Positions 20,492-29,716 of a DNA stretch of 64,000 nt are shown in pieces. Source of the stretch: Aurantiochytrium sp. KH105 (taxonomy: Eukaryota; Sar; Bigyra; Thraustochytrida; Thraustochytriidae); assembly GCA_003116975.1 (NCBI GenBank), contig BGKB01000011.1, forward strand, positions 496,001-560,000, written 5' to 3'. The stretch's first letter is position 1. Each line of letters begins with the position of its first letter. A model generated the notes under the pieces. It saw only the letters and a list, made by a program, of their open reading frames with translations, was not told the origin of the DNA and did no database searches. A program made the translations under genes and the position numbers.

Positions 20492-23400
20492 ATGAGCAGC
20501 GCGCGCGCGGGGAGACGGTGGCGGCACGGGCGCGGGCGCGAGCGCGGGCGCGAGCGCGCGCGCGGCGCGGCGGCGCGCGCGGCGCGGGCGCCGGCGGCCG
20601 GCGCGGAGAGCCTCGATGCATGGCGCAGCGAGAATGACCGCAAGGAGTACCGCCTCGTGCGCCTGGAAAACGGCCTCGAGTGCGTGCTCGTGAGCGCACA
20701 GAAGGACGGGTCGCCCCCTGGCGCGGTCCGCAAGGTGCAAGAGGGCGACCTCGGGTTCGAGGCCGAGGTGGAGCAAGGTCCGGGCGCAGCGGCGCAGAAA
20801 GAGGCTCACAAACACCGCAGCTCGAGGAGGACCTCGCTGCTCTCCAAGAGGGCGTCCCTTTGCTCGCGGCATAGCCATGCGTCGTCCGTCATCTCGGGCG
20901 CTTCGCACGCTCCGCACGCTCCGCACGCTCCGCACGCTTCGCTGGCAGGGGCCAAACGCGCCTCGCAGAGGCGCGCATCCGCGCTTGTGCGGCCACCCCG
21001 CCACCAAAACGAGGCCGGGATTGCGACCCAGGCCTCGGATCTCGACGCTTGGCACCCTTGCGAGGGCGTTCCTGAAGAGGAACCTCTGTTGGTTGCCGAA
21101 GAGGTCGCATTGCATGATGCCGACACCAATCCCTCCACTGTAAAAATGCCTGGTGCACCGGACATGGACATTAAGTCCAATCGGATTGCGTACGTTTCCA
21201 TGGCTGTCGGAGTAGGCTCCTTTTCGGAGCCCGACGAATGTCCCGGTCTCGCGCATTTTGTAGAACACATGCTTTTCATGGGCAGCTCCAAATACCCGCG
21301 CGAGAACGAATTTGATGTCTTTCTAAGTCAGAATGGAGGAGCGAACAATGCCTATACCGACACCGAACGCACCGTGTACTTTTTTTCGTGCTTTCAAAAG
21401 GAATTGTATAAGGCGCTCGACATTTTTGCCCAGTTCTTCATCGATCCGCTCATGCTCGAGGAGGCGGCTGAACGTGAGCTCGATGCGATCGAGTCCGAGT
21501 TCTCGATCCGATCCAACATGGACGACTGCAGACATCTCGAGATCTGGCGAGATACCTCGCGACCCGGAACCCCCTTTGCCCGTTTCACCTGTGGCAGCGA
21601 AGAAAGCCTGCGGACACAACCATCGCAGAATGGCATCAATGTTCATGCCGAACTTCGCAAGTTCCATGATCGTTACTATGTCGCGCCGAACATGCGCCTC
21701 GCCATCGTCGGCCACACAGGTCTTGATGAAATGGAGGAGGCTGTCCGTGAACTGTTTGCCGATGTTCGTCACGGCCGCGATGATCCCCTCGTGGCAATCA
21801 CTCCCACGATAAAGGGTCAAGGCGCACCCTGGCGTATGGGCGCTCATCGCGCAGATGTGGCGCGTCGCCTTCGGGATGAGGGCATTTCAGAACTCATTCT
21901 TGAGCCTGATCTCCAAGGATCTCCGCGTAGCAACGCTCTGCCCAAGCCAGGAATCGATGGTCATGCCCTTGGCTGTGTCTTTGGCTTCGCCCCTATTTCT
22001 GACTCGCAATCCCTGACGATCACGTGGCAAATTCCCGCGCAGCATGAACACTACAAAACCTTTTCGGCCGACTACATAGCCCACCTCTTGGGGCACGAGT
22101 CCCGCGGCTCGATTCTTGCGGAACTCAAGTCTCGCGGCTGGGCTACGGGACTTGATTGTGGCTGCTCGTCAGAAATCAACGGCTTTGAGCACAACACTTC
22201 GAGCTCGGTCGTCCTTGTCCAGGTGCGTCTGACCATGCAAGGGCTCATCAATTGGATTTTCGTTGCGGGCATTATTTACGAGTACATTGGCATGTTGCGA
22301 AGAAAAGGCCCGCAAAAATGGATCTACGAGGAGCAAAGTGCTCTTGAGGCCATGACGTACCGCTTCAAAGAAGACGAGGACTATGCTGACGTCGCAGAGG
22401 AGCTCAGCGTACGCATGCTGCAACAGAACGGCCTGGATACCGACTGGATCCTCGACCCGTCGTCGCGGCTCGAGTGGGATCCAGACCAAGTCGAGACGAT
22501 CTTGAACTACCTGCGTCCTGAACTTGCTCGCGTCGACTTGCAAAGCAGTCTGTGGGGCCCGGAGCGAAAATCGTTGTCTCCTCGAATGGAGAGCCGCACA
22601 GCGCCCCTTCGCAGAGTGTACAATTCAGACGTTATTGTCCGCATTGATCAATACACACAAACCCGTTATTGGGCTCGCTTTTTGCCTCAAGACGTTATTG
22701 ACCTTTGGAACACCCTGCTCGATGGTTCGCAGACGATTGTTCATGTTTATGATTCCGACGCGAATGACGGAGAAAAGAAAGGCTCTTCAAAGAACGAGAA
22801 CACAACGGAACCGAGCAATTTCGATCTCGACGAAGGACAGGTCGAAAATGCTAAACCCCCCTTGAAGGGAATGTTCGATGACCAGCTCGAGCGCGGGTTT
22901 ATCATGGATCGCACCGCTGTTCGTGCCAGTATTCTTCAATTGCCCGAACGCAATCCCTTTATTCCCAACGACTTTTCCCTGCTGGGTGCTTCAGAACGCC
23001 TCAAGATGAATGAAGACGAGCAGGGTTTGCTTTGGGGAACGCAAGTTGTCATTTCTGAGTGCAAGCCCGTGCGGCGACACGTGAGTGCGAAGCTGCGCGA
23101 TGAATTGACATGGAACAATCTGCTGGTCGATGGCATTTCAGATCCACAAGTCGTGCTCACCGAGTCGGAACTTTTGCGCGGACCGGTTGAGGAAAGATCA
23201 GAGACTCAACGGGGCACTGTGCTATATCATGATATTACGCGTATGAGGATCTTGGTCGATTACGGCAGCGGTCTCTTGGCCTGGCATCAGCTACTTGGCG
23301 AAGGTTGGGCAGCAGGCCAAAAGCGGATTGAAGTGGACACGCCGGGTCTCGAGCTACGAATCGCGGGAACCGCTTCACCAATGACAGAAATGACGTCAGC

Positions 23401-25291
23401 CTCGCGCAGAGTGCAAAGGTCCGCTGCCTTTGCGGGATTTGGTCGACGCCGCGGACCTTTGCACGCCTTTGTGCCAAGCTTCACCTCTTCCTCATCGTCA
23501 GCCGCGGCGCAGGACAAAATTGCAGAGAGCATTATAGAAGACATCTGGTCGGGTTTCCCAAGTCTTGACGAGGCCCATTTGGCATCGGTCGCTCCGGCAC
23601 TAGTGCGTGTTCATCTTGATGAAAGTGGCGCGCAAGGCGGCGGATTCATGTCCGGACTGCGTCTGTGGTACTCGTCGAACACTGCAACACGGGTCCCCCG
23701 CACAGAGGTCAACGTGCGTCTGATTTGCCCATTGTTGAGTGCGCAGCCAGTATTTGTTGTGCTGGCCGATCTTCTGGCCCAGTTGTGGACCGAAGCTGTC
23801 TTGAATGAGTCCTTTCTAGCCTCGCTCGCTGGCTTGGATGTTTCGATTAGCTCAAACGATGAGGGACTCTACCTCAACGTGTCTGGCATTACTGATCGCA
23901 TCCTTTCTTTGCTGGACACGGTCTTTGCCATGCTGGCGTCCATCGCAGCCACCTCACGCAAATACGGACTTCAAGGTGAAGATGACGAGGCATCAGAGGA
24001 CATGAAACCTTTGTATGGTCTGATCCCCAGAGCCGTCTGTTACGCCCAGCGTGCGCATCTCTTGCAAACGTACGAGAACGAGGCGTCTCACTTCACGAGC
24101 GAAGGTCCGGTATCGTCAGCCATGTATAAAGTCCTCGTCAATGGTTCCTGGCGGCCCGAGACATTGTTGAAAGCGACCATGCTTGTAAAGTTCTCGGAAG
24201 TCGCAGACTTTGCCGCATTGCTTTTGCGACGATCAAATGTGGACGCCTGTGTGTCAGGTAACGTGGACGCTTCCATGGCAGAGGAGTCGTATCGTATCCT
24301 GGCCAAGCACCTTGAACCGTTTTCGCACAAGGGCCTGCCAGAGACCAATTTGCCCGAGGTAAATGCGCTAAAGGTCCCCGTGGCCCGTGTAAACCCAAAC
24401 AAGAGCGATGTATGGAGCGCCGTCACGGGTCTGGTTCATCCTTTGGAAGCGATCGAGTTTGTTGGACATTCGGCGGACCTTTACTTTCAGCTTGGACCAG
24501 ACACCTTGGAAGTGCGACTCTTGGCGGAAGTCATTGAGCTGCTCATCAAGGAGCCAATTTTTGCAGTGCTGCGCACGCAGCTGCAGCTTGGCTACATGGT
24601 GCAAGCTTCCGTTGTATCGGTGCGTGGCGTGTTAGGCATGCTTGTCGAGGTGACATCGAACAAGTTCACGCCGCCCGAGATTGCCATGTATGTCGACGAT
24701 TTTCTCGCAGATTTTTACAAGGGGCTGGCGGAGATGGACATTGAGGATTTTTACAAAAATGTATGCGCACTCGCGCGATCAAAGTTGGAAGAGGAACGTA
24801 GTATCCGACAACAAGCCGATCGCCTCTGGGATGCGATCAGCCTGCAGCCCTTTCGTTCGCCCGCGACCTTTGAATGGAAGTCGAATGTTCAGGAAATCGA
24901 GTACCTCCGACATTCCTTGTCGCGCAAGAGTGTGCTTGCGGCGTTTGCACGTTGGTTGCTTCCGAGCTCGCCGCACCGCCGCCGCATTTCCGTGCTCGTC
25001 TTTGGTGTAGGATACGAAAAGGATTGTGTGGAGGAGATCATGGCGCGCAGCAAGTACATTTCCATGATCGACTCTGATTTTATTTACAAGAGCACGGCAT
25101 CCTGCATGCCATCCCTCACTCGCGCCTGCATTCCTCCGATCGAGGTTCAGGATAAGCGGAAACAAAATCAGAGCCAGACTTCAAAAAAGAAGAAGCAGGC
25201 AAACGGTGGAAGCAGCCGACGCACTGGAGGCGGCGACACCGCAGATAAAACACGCCCCGCGCGTTCCGGGAAGCCTTGCGTGGTCATGTGA
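20492..25291 (+). CDS. M16 zinc metallopeptidase (insulysin/nardilysin-like) with CaaX box
   Basis: The 1599-residue product has the inverted zinc motif HFVEH (His255, Glu258, His259) followed by MLFMGSSKYP and NGGANNAYTDTERTVYFF. The third ligand is probably in ELDAIESEF. This is the M16A architecture of four homologous domains that enclose peptides. It is longer than insulysin (about 1000-1150). Between the first strand (NGLECVLVSAQKDG) and the conserved KMPGAP...MAVGVGSF segment sits an insertion of about 140 residues, rich in Ser/Arg and His-Ala-Pro repeats. Nardilysin also carries an insertion here, although an acidic one. The C-terminus is a lysine-rich stretch (TSKKKKQANGGSSRR) ending GKPCVVM, a textbook CaaX box that predicts farnesylation and membrane attachment. 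The start at 20492 is the first of several possible ATGs in an arginine-rich leader. Confidence 0.85.
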   Translation: MSSARAGRRWRHGRGRERGRERARGAAARAARAPAAGAESLDAWRSENDRKEYRLVRLENGLECVLVSAQKDGSPPGAVRKVQEGDLGFEAEVEQGPGAAAQKEAHKHRSSRRTSLLSKRASLCSRHSHASSVISGASHAPHAPHAPHASLAGAKRASQRRASALVRPPRHQNEAGIATQASDLDAWHPCEGVPEEEPLLVAEEVALHDADTNPSTVKMPGAPDMDIKSNRIAYVSMAVGVGSFSEPDECPGLAHFVEHMLFMGSSKYPRENEFDVFLSQNGGANNAYTDTERTVYFFSCFQKELYKALDIFAQFFIDPLMLEEAAERELDAIESEFSIRSNMDDCRHLEIWRDTSRPGTPFARFTCGSEESLRTQPSQNGINVHAELRKFHDRYYVAPNMRLAIVGHTGLDEMEEAVRELFADVRHGRDDPLVAITPTIKGQGAPWRMGAHRADVARRLRDEGISELILEPDLQGSPRSNALPKPGIDGHALGCVFGFAPISDSQSLTITWQIPAQHEHYKTFSADYIAHLLGHESRGSILAELKSRGWATGLDCGCSSEINGFEHNTSSSVVLVQVRLTMQGLINWIFVAGIIYEYIGMLRRKGPQKWIYEEQSALEAMTYRFKEDEDYADVAEELSVRMLQQNGLDTDWILDPSSRLEWDPDQVETILNYLRPELARVDLQSSLWGPERKSLSPRMESRTAPLRRVYNSDVIVRIDQYTQTRYWARFLPQDVIDLWNTLLDGSQTIVHVYDSDANDGEKKGSSKNENTTEPSNFDLDEGQVENAKPPLKGMFDDQLERGFIMDRTAVRASILQLPERNPFIPNDFSLLGASERLKMNEDEQGLLWGTQVVISECKPVRRHVSAKLRDELTWNNLLVDGISDPQVVLTESELLRGPVEERSETQRGTVLYHDITRMRILVDYGSGLLAWHQLLGEGWAAGQKRIEVDTPGLELRIAGTASPMTEMTSASRRVQRSAAFAGFGRRRGPLHAFVPSFTSSSSSAAAQDKIAESIIEDIWSGFPSLDEAHLASVAPALVRVHLDESGAQGGGFMSGLRLWYSSNTATRVPRTEVNVRLICPLLSAQPVFVVLADLLAQLWTEAVLNESFLASLAGLDVSISSNDEGLYLNVSGITDRILSLLDTVFAMLASIAATSRKYGLQGEDDEASEDMKPLYGLIPRAVCYAQRAHLLQTYENEASHFTSEGPVSSAMYKVLVNGSWRPETLLKATMLVKFSEVADFAALLLRRSNVDACVSGNVDASMAEESYRILAKHLEPFSHKGLPETNLPEVNALKVPVARVNPNKSDVWSAVTGLVHPLEAIEFVGHSADLYFQLGPDTLEVRLLAEVIELLIKEPIFAVLRTQLQLGYMVQASVVSVRGVLGMLVEVTSNKFTPPEIAMYVDDFLADFYKGLAEMDIEDFYKNVCALARSKLEEERSIRQQADRLWDAISLQPFRSPATFEWKSNVQEIEYLRHSLSRKSVLAAFARWLLPSSPHRRRISVLVFGVGYEKDCVEEIMARSKYISMIDSDFIYKSTASCMPSLTRACIPPIEVQDKRKQNQSQTSKKKKQANGGSSRRTGGGDTADKTRPARSGKPCVVM

Positions 25292-25443
25292 CGATAATTG
25301 GGTCTATCGCATCGACCCTTTGATTCTGTGTATTCTATATGGTACTCATGATCGAATTATGTTCTTTGTTGTTTGCTTGTTTGTTTGTTTGTTTGTTTGT
25401 TTGTTTGTTGATACAGTGAGTTCGGAAGGAAAAGAGGACGATT
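25292..25443. repeat. (TTTG)n microsatellite in convergent spacer
   Basis: The short spacer between the convergent protease and coiled-coil genes contains a TTTG/TTGC array at about 25365-25410. Confidence 0.85.
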
Positions 25444-26082
25444 CTACTTCATGTCCAGTGGCTCGGCCTCCCCATCATTGCCATCGCTTTTCAAGTCGTC
25501 GCTATCCTCGCTATCCTCGTCGCTATCATCGCTATCATCGCTGTCATCGCTATCCTCGCTTTCCTCGTCGCGCAAAAAGTCTTCGAGGCGGGCTCGATCA
25601 TTCTGACCCATATCGAGAGCCAATTGCCCCAGACTAGGACCAGGTCGAGGCTGTTTTTCAGCGGCCTTGGGCCGTCCCTGTTGAGCAAGACTTGCAGCGT
25701 CAATTGCCGCTTGCTCGCGAAGTCGACTTTTGCGCTCGATAAAGTCGTCTAGAAATGCCTCGACCTGGAGGGACTCGTTCCGAATTCGCTTCGCCTGCTC
25801 AAGGACTTGCGCGACCTGCTTGTGAATGACGTAGATATCCTCCAGCTCGGCGTGCAGTCTCGTCTCTGCGCGCTCGACGCGCTCCAAGTTCGTCGCCACA
25901 CGGTCTGCGGCGGCGGCGGCAGCGGCCTCGGCAGCCACGATGACCTTGGTCTGCTTCTCTGCGGCGTCTACGCGCTCTTTCGCGCGCGCCTGTAGAGATG
26001 CAGAGCCTGACCTTGGCGCCTCGCGACGCGGCCCTGGCTGCAGCGCGCGTCGCAGGCCCTCCAGAGTGGGACCCGCGAGCAT
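25444..26082 (-). CDS. Small coiled-coil protein with acidic Ser-Asp tail, unknown
   Basis: From the first ATG of the frame the product is 212 residues. The middle (about residues 30-130) is a strong coiled coil with an alanine run (AAEAAAAAAADRVATNLERV) and a helix ELEDIYVIHKQVAQVLEQ. The C-terminus is an SDD repeat (DSDDSDDSDDSDEDSEDSDD) ending EPLDMK. The frame is open for another 48 codons upstream and includes a hydrophobic segment, but it has no ATG there. Either the protein begins at 26082 or an upstream exon supplies the start. No known family was recognised. Confidence 0.6.
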   Translation of the reverse strand: MLAGPTLEGLRRALQPGPRREAPRSGSASLQARAKERVDAAEKQTKVIVAAEAAAAAAADRVATNLERVERAETRLHAELEDIYVIHKQVAQVLEQAKRIRNESLQVEAFLDDFIERKSRLREQAAIDAASLAQQGRPKAAEKQPRPGPSLGQLALDMGQNDRARLEDFLRDEESEDSDDSDDSDDSDEDSEDSDDLKSDGNDGEAEPLDMK

Positions 26083-26354
26083 GCTGCAGGTGCCTTTTGG
26101 ATTCTGCAGTAAGCTTTGCGCAAAAGAGGCCGACGCTCGACGGCAAGCCCCCGACTTGGTTCGTCGAGAAGAGGAGCAAAGAAAGACAAGAAAAGAAGCT
26201 GCAACGATGACCGCAAGCAAGGTCAATCAAACGCGATGAAAAGGGGAATTATCTTTGTGATGGTGAGGTACCTATACCGGAGGTAGAAACAACTTATGAA
26301 AACAGGTTGACGGAACGACAAGGCGAGAATGCGCAGCTTGTCCCGTCCCAAAGA

Positions 26355-27167
26355 CTAGCTGATGGCGCAGCACGCGTCTGCGCTCATTGAGGCGACGGAG
26401 GAGCGGGGCTGCGATGAAGACTCGTTGTTGCACTTTACAGCACAAACGGAGCGTACAACTCGGCGACCTTTAAGCTTTTGAATTTCTCGATTGTTGTCGA
26501 GAGGAACAGAACTGCGAAAACGAGAGAGTTGCGATGCAGATGCAGGACGCACACGTGAAGACACACACCACGTCACATCTTCAGAATACGGAGGCGTCGT
26601 GAGCGAGCCAGCGTACGTGAAGATTGGCTCCTTATCCTTGCAAAAAAGCTTGGGTAGGTCTACGTTCCGCGTCTCCAGGTGTGAGTGATGCTGCTTGGGA
26701 AGACGACTCTTGAAGAGAGCTTTGAGAAATTCATCCTCGCGCGCATCGGCGTGGAAGAATACTGCAAAAACCAACTTGCTCGAGTCTTCTGCCTGGTGTA
26801 CAAGATGAAGCTCGAGGTCATGGTGAACACCGTTTAGCGTGTGCTCGCTCGGGGAGTGAAAGTGAAGCTCGACGAGCTCATACTGTTTGTTTTCGTGCGC
26901 GACTGTGTTTCCCGGCGGCACCTTCACAGTGATGTTGTGTGAGCTATTGCTAAAGTCAAGCATTCCCTTGACCGGAACGACATCGAGCTCGAAGTCGGCC
27001 TTGCCGTCGAGTTGCCTTTCGTCATTCCCCGACAGCCCGGTGACAATATTCACAGGTGATTGCCGCTGTCCTTTTCGCGTGGAGGCTCTCGCAGCATCAG
27101 CTGTCCGTGTTCCCAGCAAATTCGCCGTCAAGTTAGGTTGTGCTGCAACAACCTCCATCCTCTGCAT
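26355..27167 (-). CDS. Alpha-carbonic anhydrase with C-terminal CaaX box (copy 1)
   Basis: The 270-residue protein has the alpha-CA hallmarks RQSPVNI, the zinc-ligand segments LHFHSPSEH and ELHLVH, and the active-site loop AGSLTTPPYSEDVTWCV. All three zinc histidines, the gate Glu and the Thr199-type threonine are present. A histidine in NSSHNITV aligns with the proton shuttle His64. The enzyme interconverts CO2 and bicarbonate. No signal peptide is visible at the N-terminus, and the region before RQSPVNI is shorter and unlike the usual WxY start. The C-terminus reads DACCAIS: the last four residues (CAIS) form a CaaX box preceded by another cysteine, predicting a prenylated, possibly also palmitoylated, cytosolic-face enzyme. 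It is the downstream member of a same-strand tandem pair. The start could also be the ATG three codons later. Confidence 0.88.
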   Translation of the reverse strand: MQRMEVVAAQPNLTANLLGTRTADAARASTRKGQRQSPVNIVTGLSGNDERQLDGKADFELDVVPVKGMLDFSNSSHNITVKVPPGNTVAHENKQYELVELHFHSPSEHTLNGVHHDLELHLVHQAEDSSKLVFAVFFHADAREDEFLKALFKSRLPKQHHSHLETRNVDLPKLFCKDKEPIFTYAGSLTTPPYSEDVTWCVSSRVRPASASQLSRFRSSVPLDNNREIQKLKGRRVVRSVCAVKCNNESSSQPRSSVASMSADACCAIS

Positions 27168-27174
27168 TCTGACT

Positions 27175-27219
<45 letters not shown>

Positions 27220-27867
27220 TTGCTTGTTTGCGTGCTGCTCAGCTATTCTTTGTGCGTTTGCTTAATGGTTTTGCTCTTCGCTGGCTTTACTTAGGGCTGG
27301 CTTTGCTTTGTGACGGCTTTGCTTTGGTGATGGTCTGGCTCGGCTCTGCTCGGCTCGGCTGCTGCTCCTGAACATACGTATACGTTTTCTTTACGTATGC
27401 CGTAGTCTCGATCCGGGCTTACGCCATGACACATACCTTCGACGCCGCGGGCCGGCTGCGGTTGCGGCAAGGCTTTTGGTATACATCTTCGATCTCATTG
27501 TTTTTTACACTTTCTTTCAATACGGGTGTGTGACTGTGCGCGTGGGTTTCGTCGGCGCCGGCTGAGCTGCGATCACAATCACCGCCTCCTGTGACGGCGA
27601 GTGAAGGTACGACTCGCCGCCGCACCCGCTGCTGAACGGCCGCACGTGCAGACGCTCGCTCACAGCCTCTCTGGACCTTTTGGAACCCAACGGGACCGCA
27701 TTCGCGGGCGCGCGCCCGGGTTTGGGTGTTTGCGGGCGCGCAAACGAGGTACGCGCCGCCGCCCGGGACACACGGTCTTTGCACTTTATGACGCAAAGTG
27801 CGCCATCCCAACCGAGCCTTTTTGCAAGGAAGGCAGGCTTCGACCTTCTACTTTCGTTGCCTTTCTT
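27168..27867. other. Spacer between the two carbonic anhydrase genes
   Basis: This 700-base spacer holds the (GCTT)n array immediately upstream of copy 1. Next come a GGCTTTGCTTT/GGCTCGGCTCT degenerate repeat (27290-27365) and an AT-balanced stretch around 27370-27510. GC-rich DNA continues up to the stop of copy 2. A 130-codon minus-strand frame at 27419-27811 shows no domain and is not annotated. Confidence 0.5.
27176..27230 (+). repeat. (GCTT)n microsatellite
   Basis: About 12 GCTT units with two GTTT variants begin within about ten bases of the copy-1 carbonic anhydrase start codon, so they probably lie in its 5' UTR or core promoter. Confidence 0.9.
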
Positions 27868-28614
27868 TCAGAAAATGACACAGCAGGGCCCGGGCTGGGA
27901 CGAAGACGCGTGAACTGCGCAGACGGAACGCGATACCTCGCGGCCGGAAAGATCCTGGAGGTCGCGGTTGTTGTCGCTGGGGACGGAAACTCGGAAACGA
28001 GCGAGCTGCGAGGCGGAAACGGTGCGGACGCGGCTGGAAACGCACCAGGTGACGTCTTCAGAGTAGGGTGCCGTGGTCAGCGAGCCTGCGTAGACATAGA
28101 CGGGCTCAAGGTTCTCGCAAAACAATTTCGGCAAGACCAGCGGCCTCGGGACGGCCTGCGTTTGCGGCACTGCAGGGAGAGCTTGGGCGAACAGCGACTG
28201 CAAAAAGGAATTTTCTTGATTTTCGGAAACGTCAAAGAAGACGGCATAGACGAGCTTACTGGAGTCCGCCGCAAAGTGTACGAGATGCAGCTCTAAGTCG
28301 TGTTGAACGCCGTCCAGCGTGTGCTCGCTGGGCGCGTGAAAGTGCAACTCTTTGAGCTGGAATCTCTTGCCATTGCAGACGGCGCTATTGCCTGAGCCCA
28401 CCTTGACCGAGATGTTCCGAGTGCTGTTGTTGAAGCTGACCAGGCCCTTTACGGCATGCACCTTGATGGCGAGCGTGGAGCGAGGATTTTTCTCGCTGGG
28501 GAGATCCTCGCACCCTGTCGAGCAAATGTCGACGGGTGATTGTCGAGCTCCCTCTGGAGCGATCTTGTTCTTTGACTCATGACCAGGCACAATTTGCAGC
28601 GGTGTCGCGCTCAT
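27868..28614 (-). CDS. Alpha-carbonic anhydrase with C-terminal CaaX box (copy 2)
   Basis: The 248-residue product is clearly paralogous to copy 1. It has RQSPVDI, LHFHAPSEH, ELHLVH and AGSLTTAPYSEDVTWCVSSRVR, so the zinc ligands are complete. The residue matching proton-shuttle His64 is arginine (NSTRNISV), which in well-studied alpha-CAs would slow proton transfer unless another group substitutes. The TTPP of the active-site loop is TTAP here. The C-terminus is GPCCVIF: CVIF is a CaaX box with an adjacent cysteine, and the phenylalanine at X would favour geranylgeranylation or be shared between both transferases. No signal peptide is visible. The start is the first ATG (28614); the frame continues upstream without another ATG. 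Confidence 0.86.
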   Translation of the reverse strand: MSATPLQIVPGHESKNKIAPEGARQSPVDICSTGCEDLPSEKNPRSTLAIKVHAVKGLVSFNNSTRNISVKVGSGNSAVCNGKRFQLKELHFHAPSEHTLDGVQHDLELHLVHFAADSSKLVYAVFFDVSENQENSFLQSLFAQALPAVPQTQAVPRPLVLPKLFCENLEPVYVYAGSLTTAPYSEDVTWCVSSRVRTVSASQLARFRVSVPSDNNRDLQDLSGREVSRSVCAVHASSSQPGPCCVIF

Positions 28615-29716
28615 GGTACGGCCAAGGCCGGGCCCATGCACATTCGCTTCACAGCGGCCAGGGGCGTAGTGCTACTACGTGCGGCACACCCTGTCCGGGT
28701 CCTCTGCGCGTTACGGGTCTGATTCGCAAGCTCTGCGCATTCTTGGGGTCCGCTATTCCTCGATGGGTGTACCTCACAGACCAAGCTGTGCCCAGGTAGC
28801 CAAGGTGTTGCCTTGGGCCAACTTGCGGTGCGATGTATACTGACTGGTAGACGTGGGAGGTAAGCTGGGCCAAAATTGGCCCAGCCGGCCGGTGTTGAGC
28901 ATGCACTTCTGGAACCTCGCTTGACCCAGCGGCTGCCGCTCGATCGTCCGATCGATCGGTCGATTGGCCGAGCAAGCAATCGATCGGTGCTGATCGATCG
29001 ACTGACAGAGAGAATCATTGCAGAGTGCAAAGCCCTTGCTCTCTTCTTTAGGGCCTATTGTTGGCAGCGGAGCCTGAGGTAGCCACACCAGCTTCTCCTC
29101 TCACAGGGATGATGATGATGATGATGTTTCTTGCGTGACGCATCGCCAGGGTCGGTGAACAGCCAGCTGCACCAGCCAGCCAGATGCAGCGAATCTCGAC
29201 AACGGCGATGCTCTCCGCAGAGGTCGGGAGGAAGGCCGACCAGAGTCATTGTTATACGGATACTCACCGACCAAAGGAAATAAATGGCAGCACGTTCTTC
29301 TTCTCCGGAGAGTGATTGCCAAGACGCTGCTGCTGCTGCTGCTGCTTGTTGCAAGGTCGAGCAGCTTTCCAACCTGAGAAGCGTTTTTTTGGCATCGCCA
29401 TGAAATGCTCGCCGCTGCTGCGCCATGAACTCCGAACAACTTGGCCTCTCAGGCCCAGCCCAGATGCTGTTGTCCGCGAGAGCGACCGTGAGGCGAAGGA
29501 CGCGGAGACCGATCTTGGACCTCTCGGCGACAGCGACACGCCAAGCAGGGGCACCCGATCGTTTACCGAAAGACCCCAAAATCCGATCGCAGCCCAGCGC
29601 CGCGAGGCCGAATTCCGCGCGCAGAACTTGATGCGGAGCGAGGCGCGCGGACAGGAGAGGCCCTGTCGCGCGCCGCGAGCGAGAGAGGCGAGCCCGTCGC
29701 GGGGAGGAGGGGCAGC
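28615..29716. other. Intergenic region with GATC-rich and trinucleotide repeats
   Basis: This kilobase lies between copy 2 of the anhydrase and the SUFU-like gene. It contains palindromic CGATCGATCGGTCGATTG sequence at about 28940-29003, a (GAT)n run at 29108-29126, a (GCT)n run at about 29328-29346, and GC-rich promoter-like DNA after 29500. No gene is supported. Confidence 0.55.

Noticed and set aside
27419-27811. 130-codon minus-strand frame between the anhydrase genes
   Set aside because: No recognisable domain, compositional bias, and overlaps a repeat-rich spacer.
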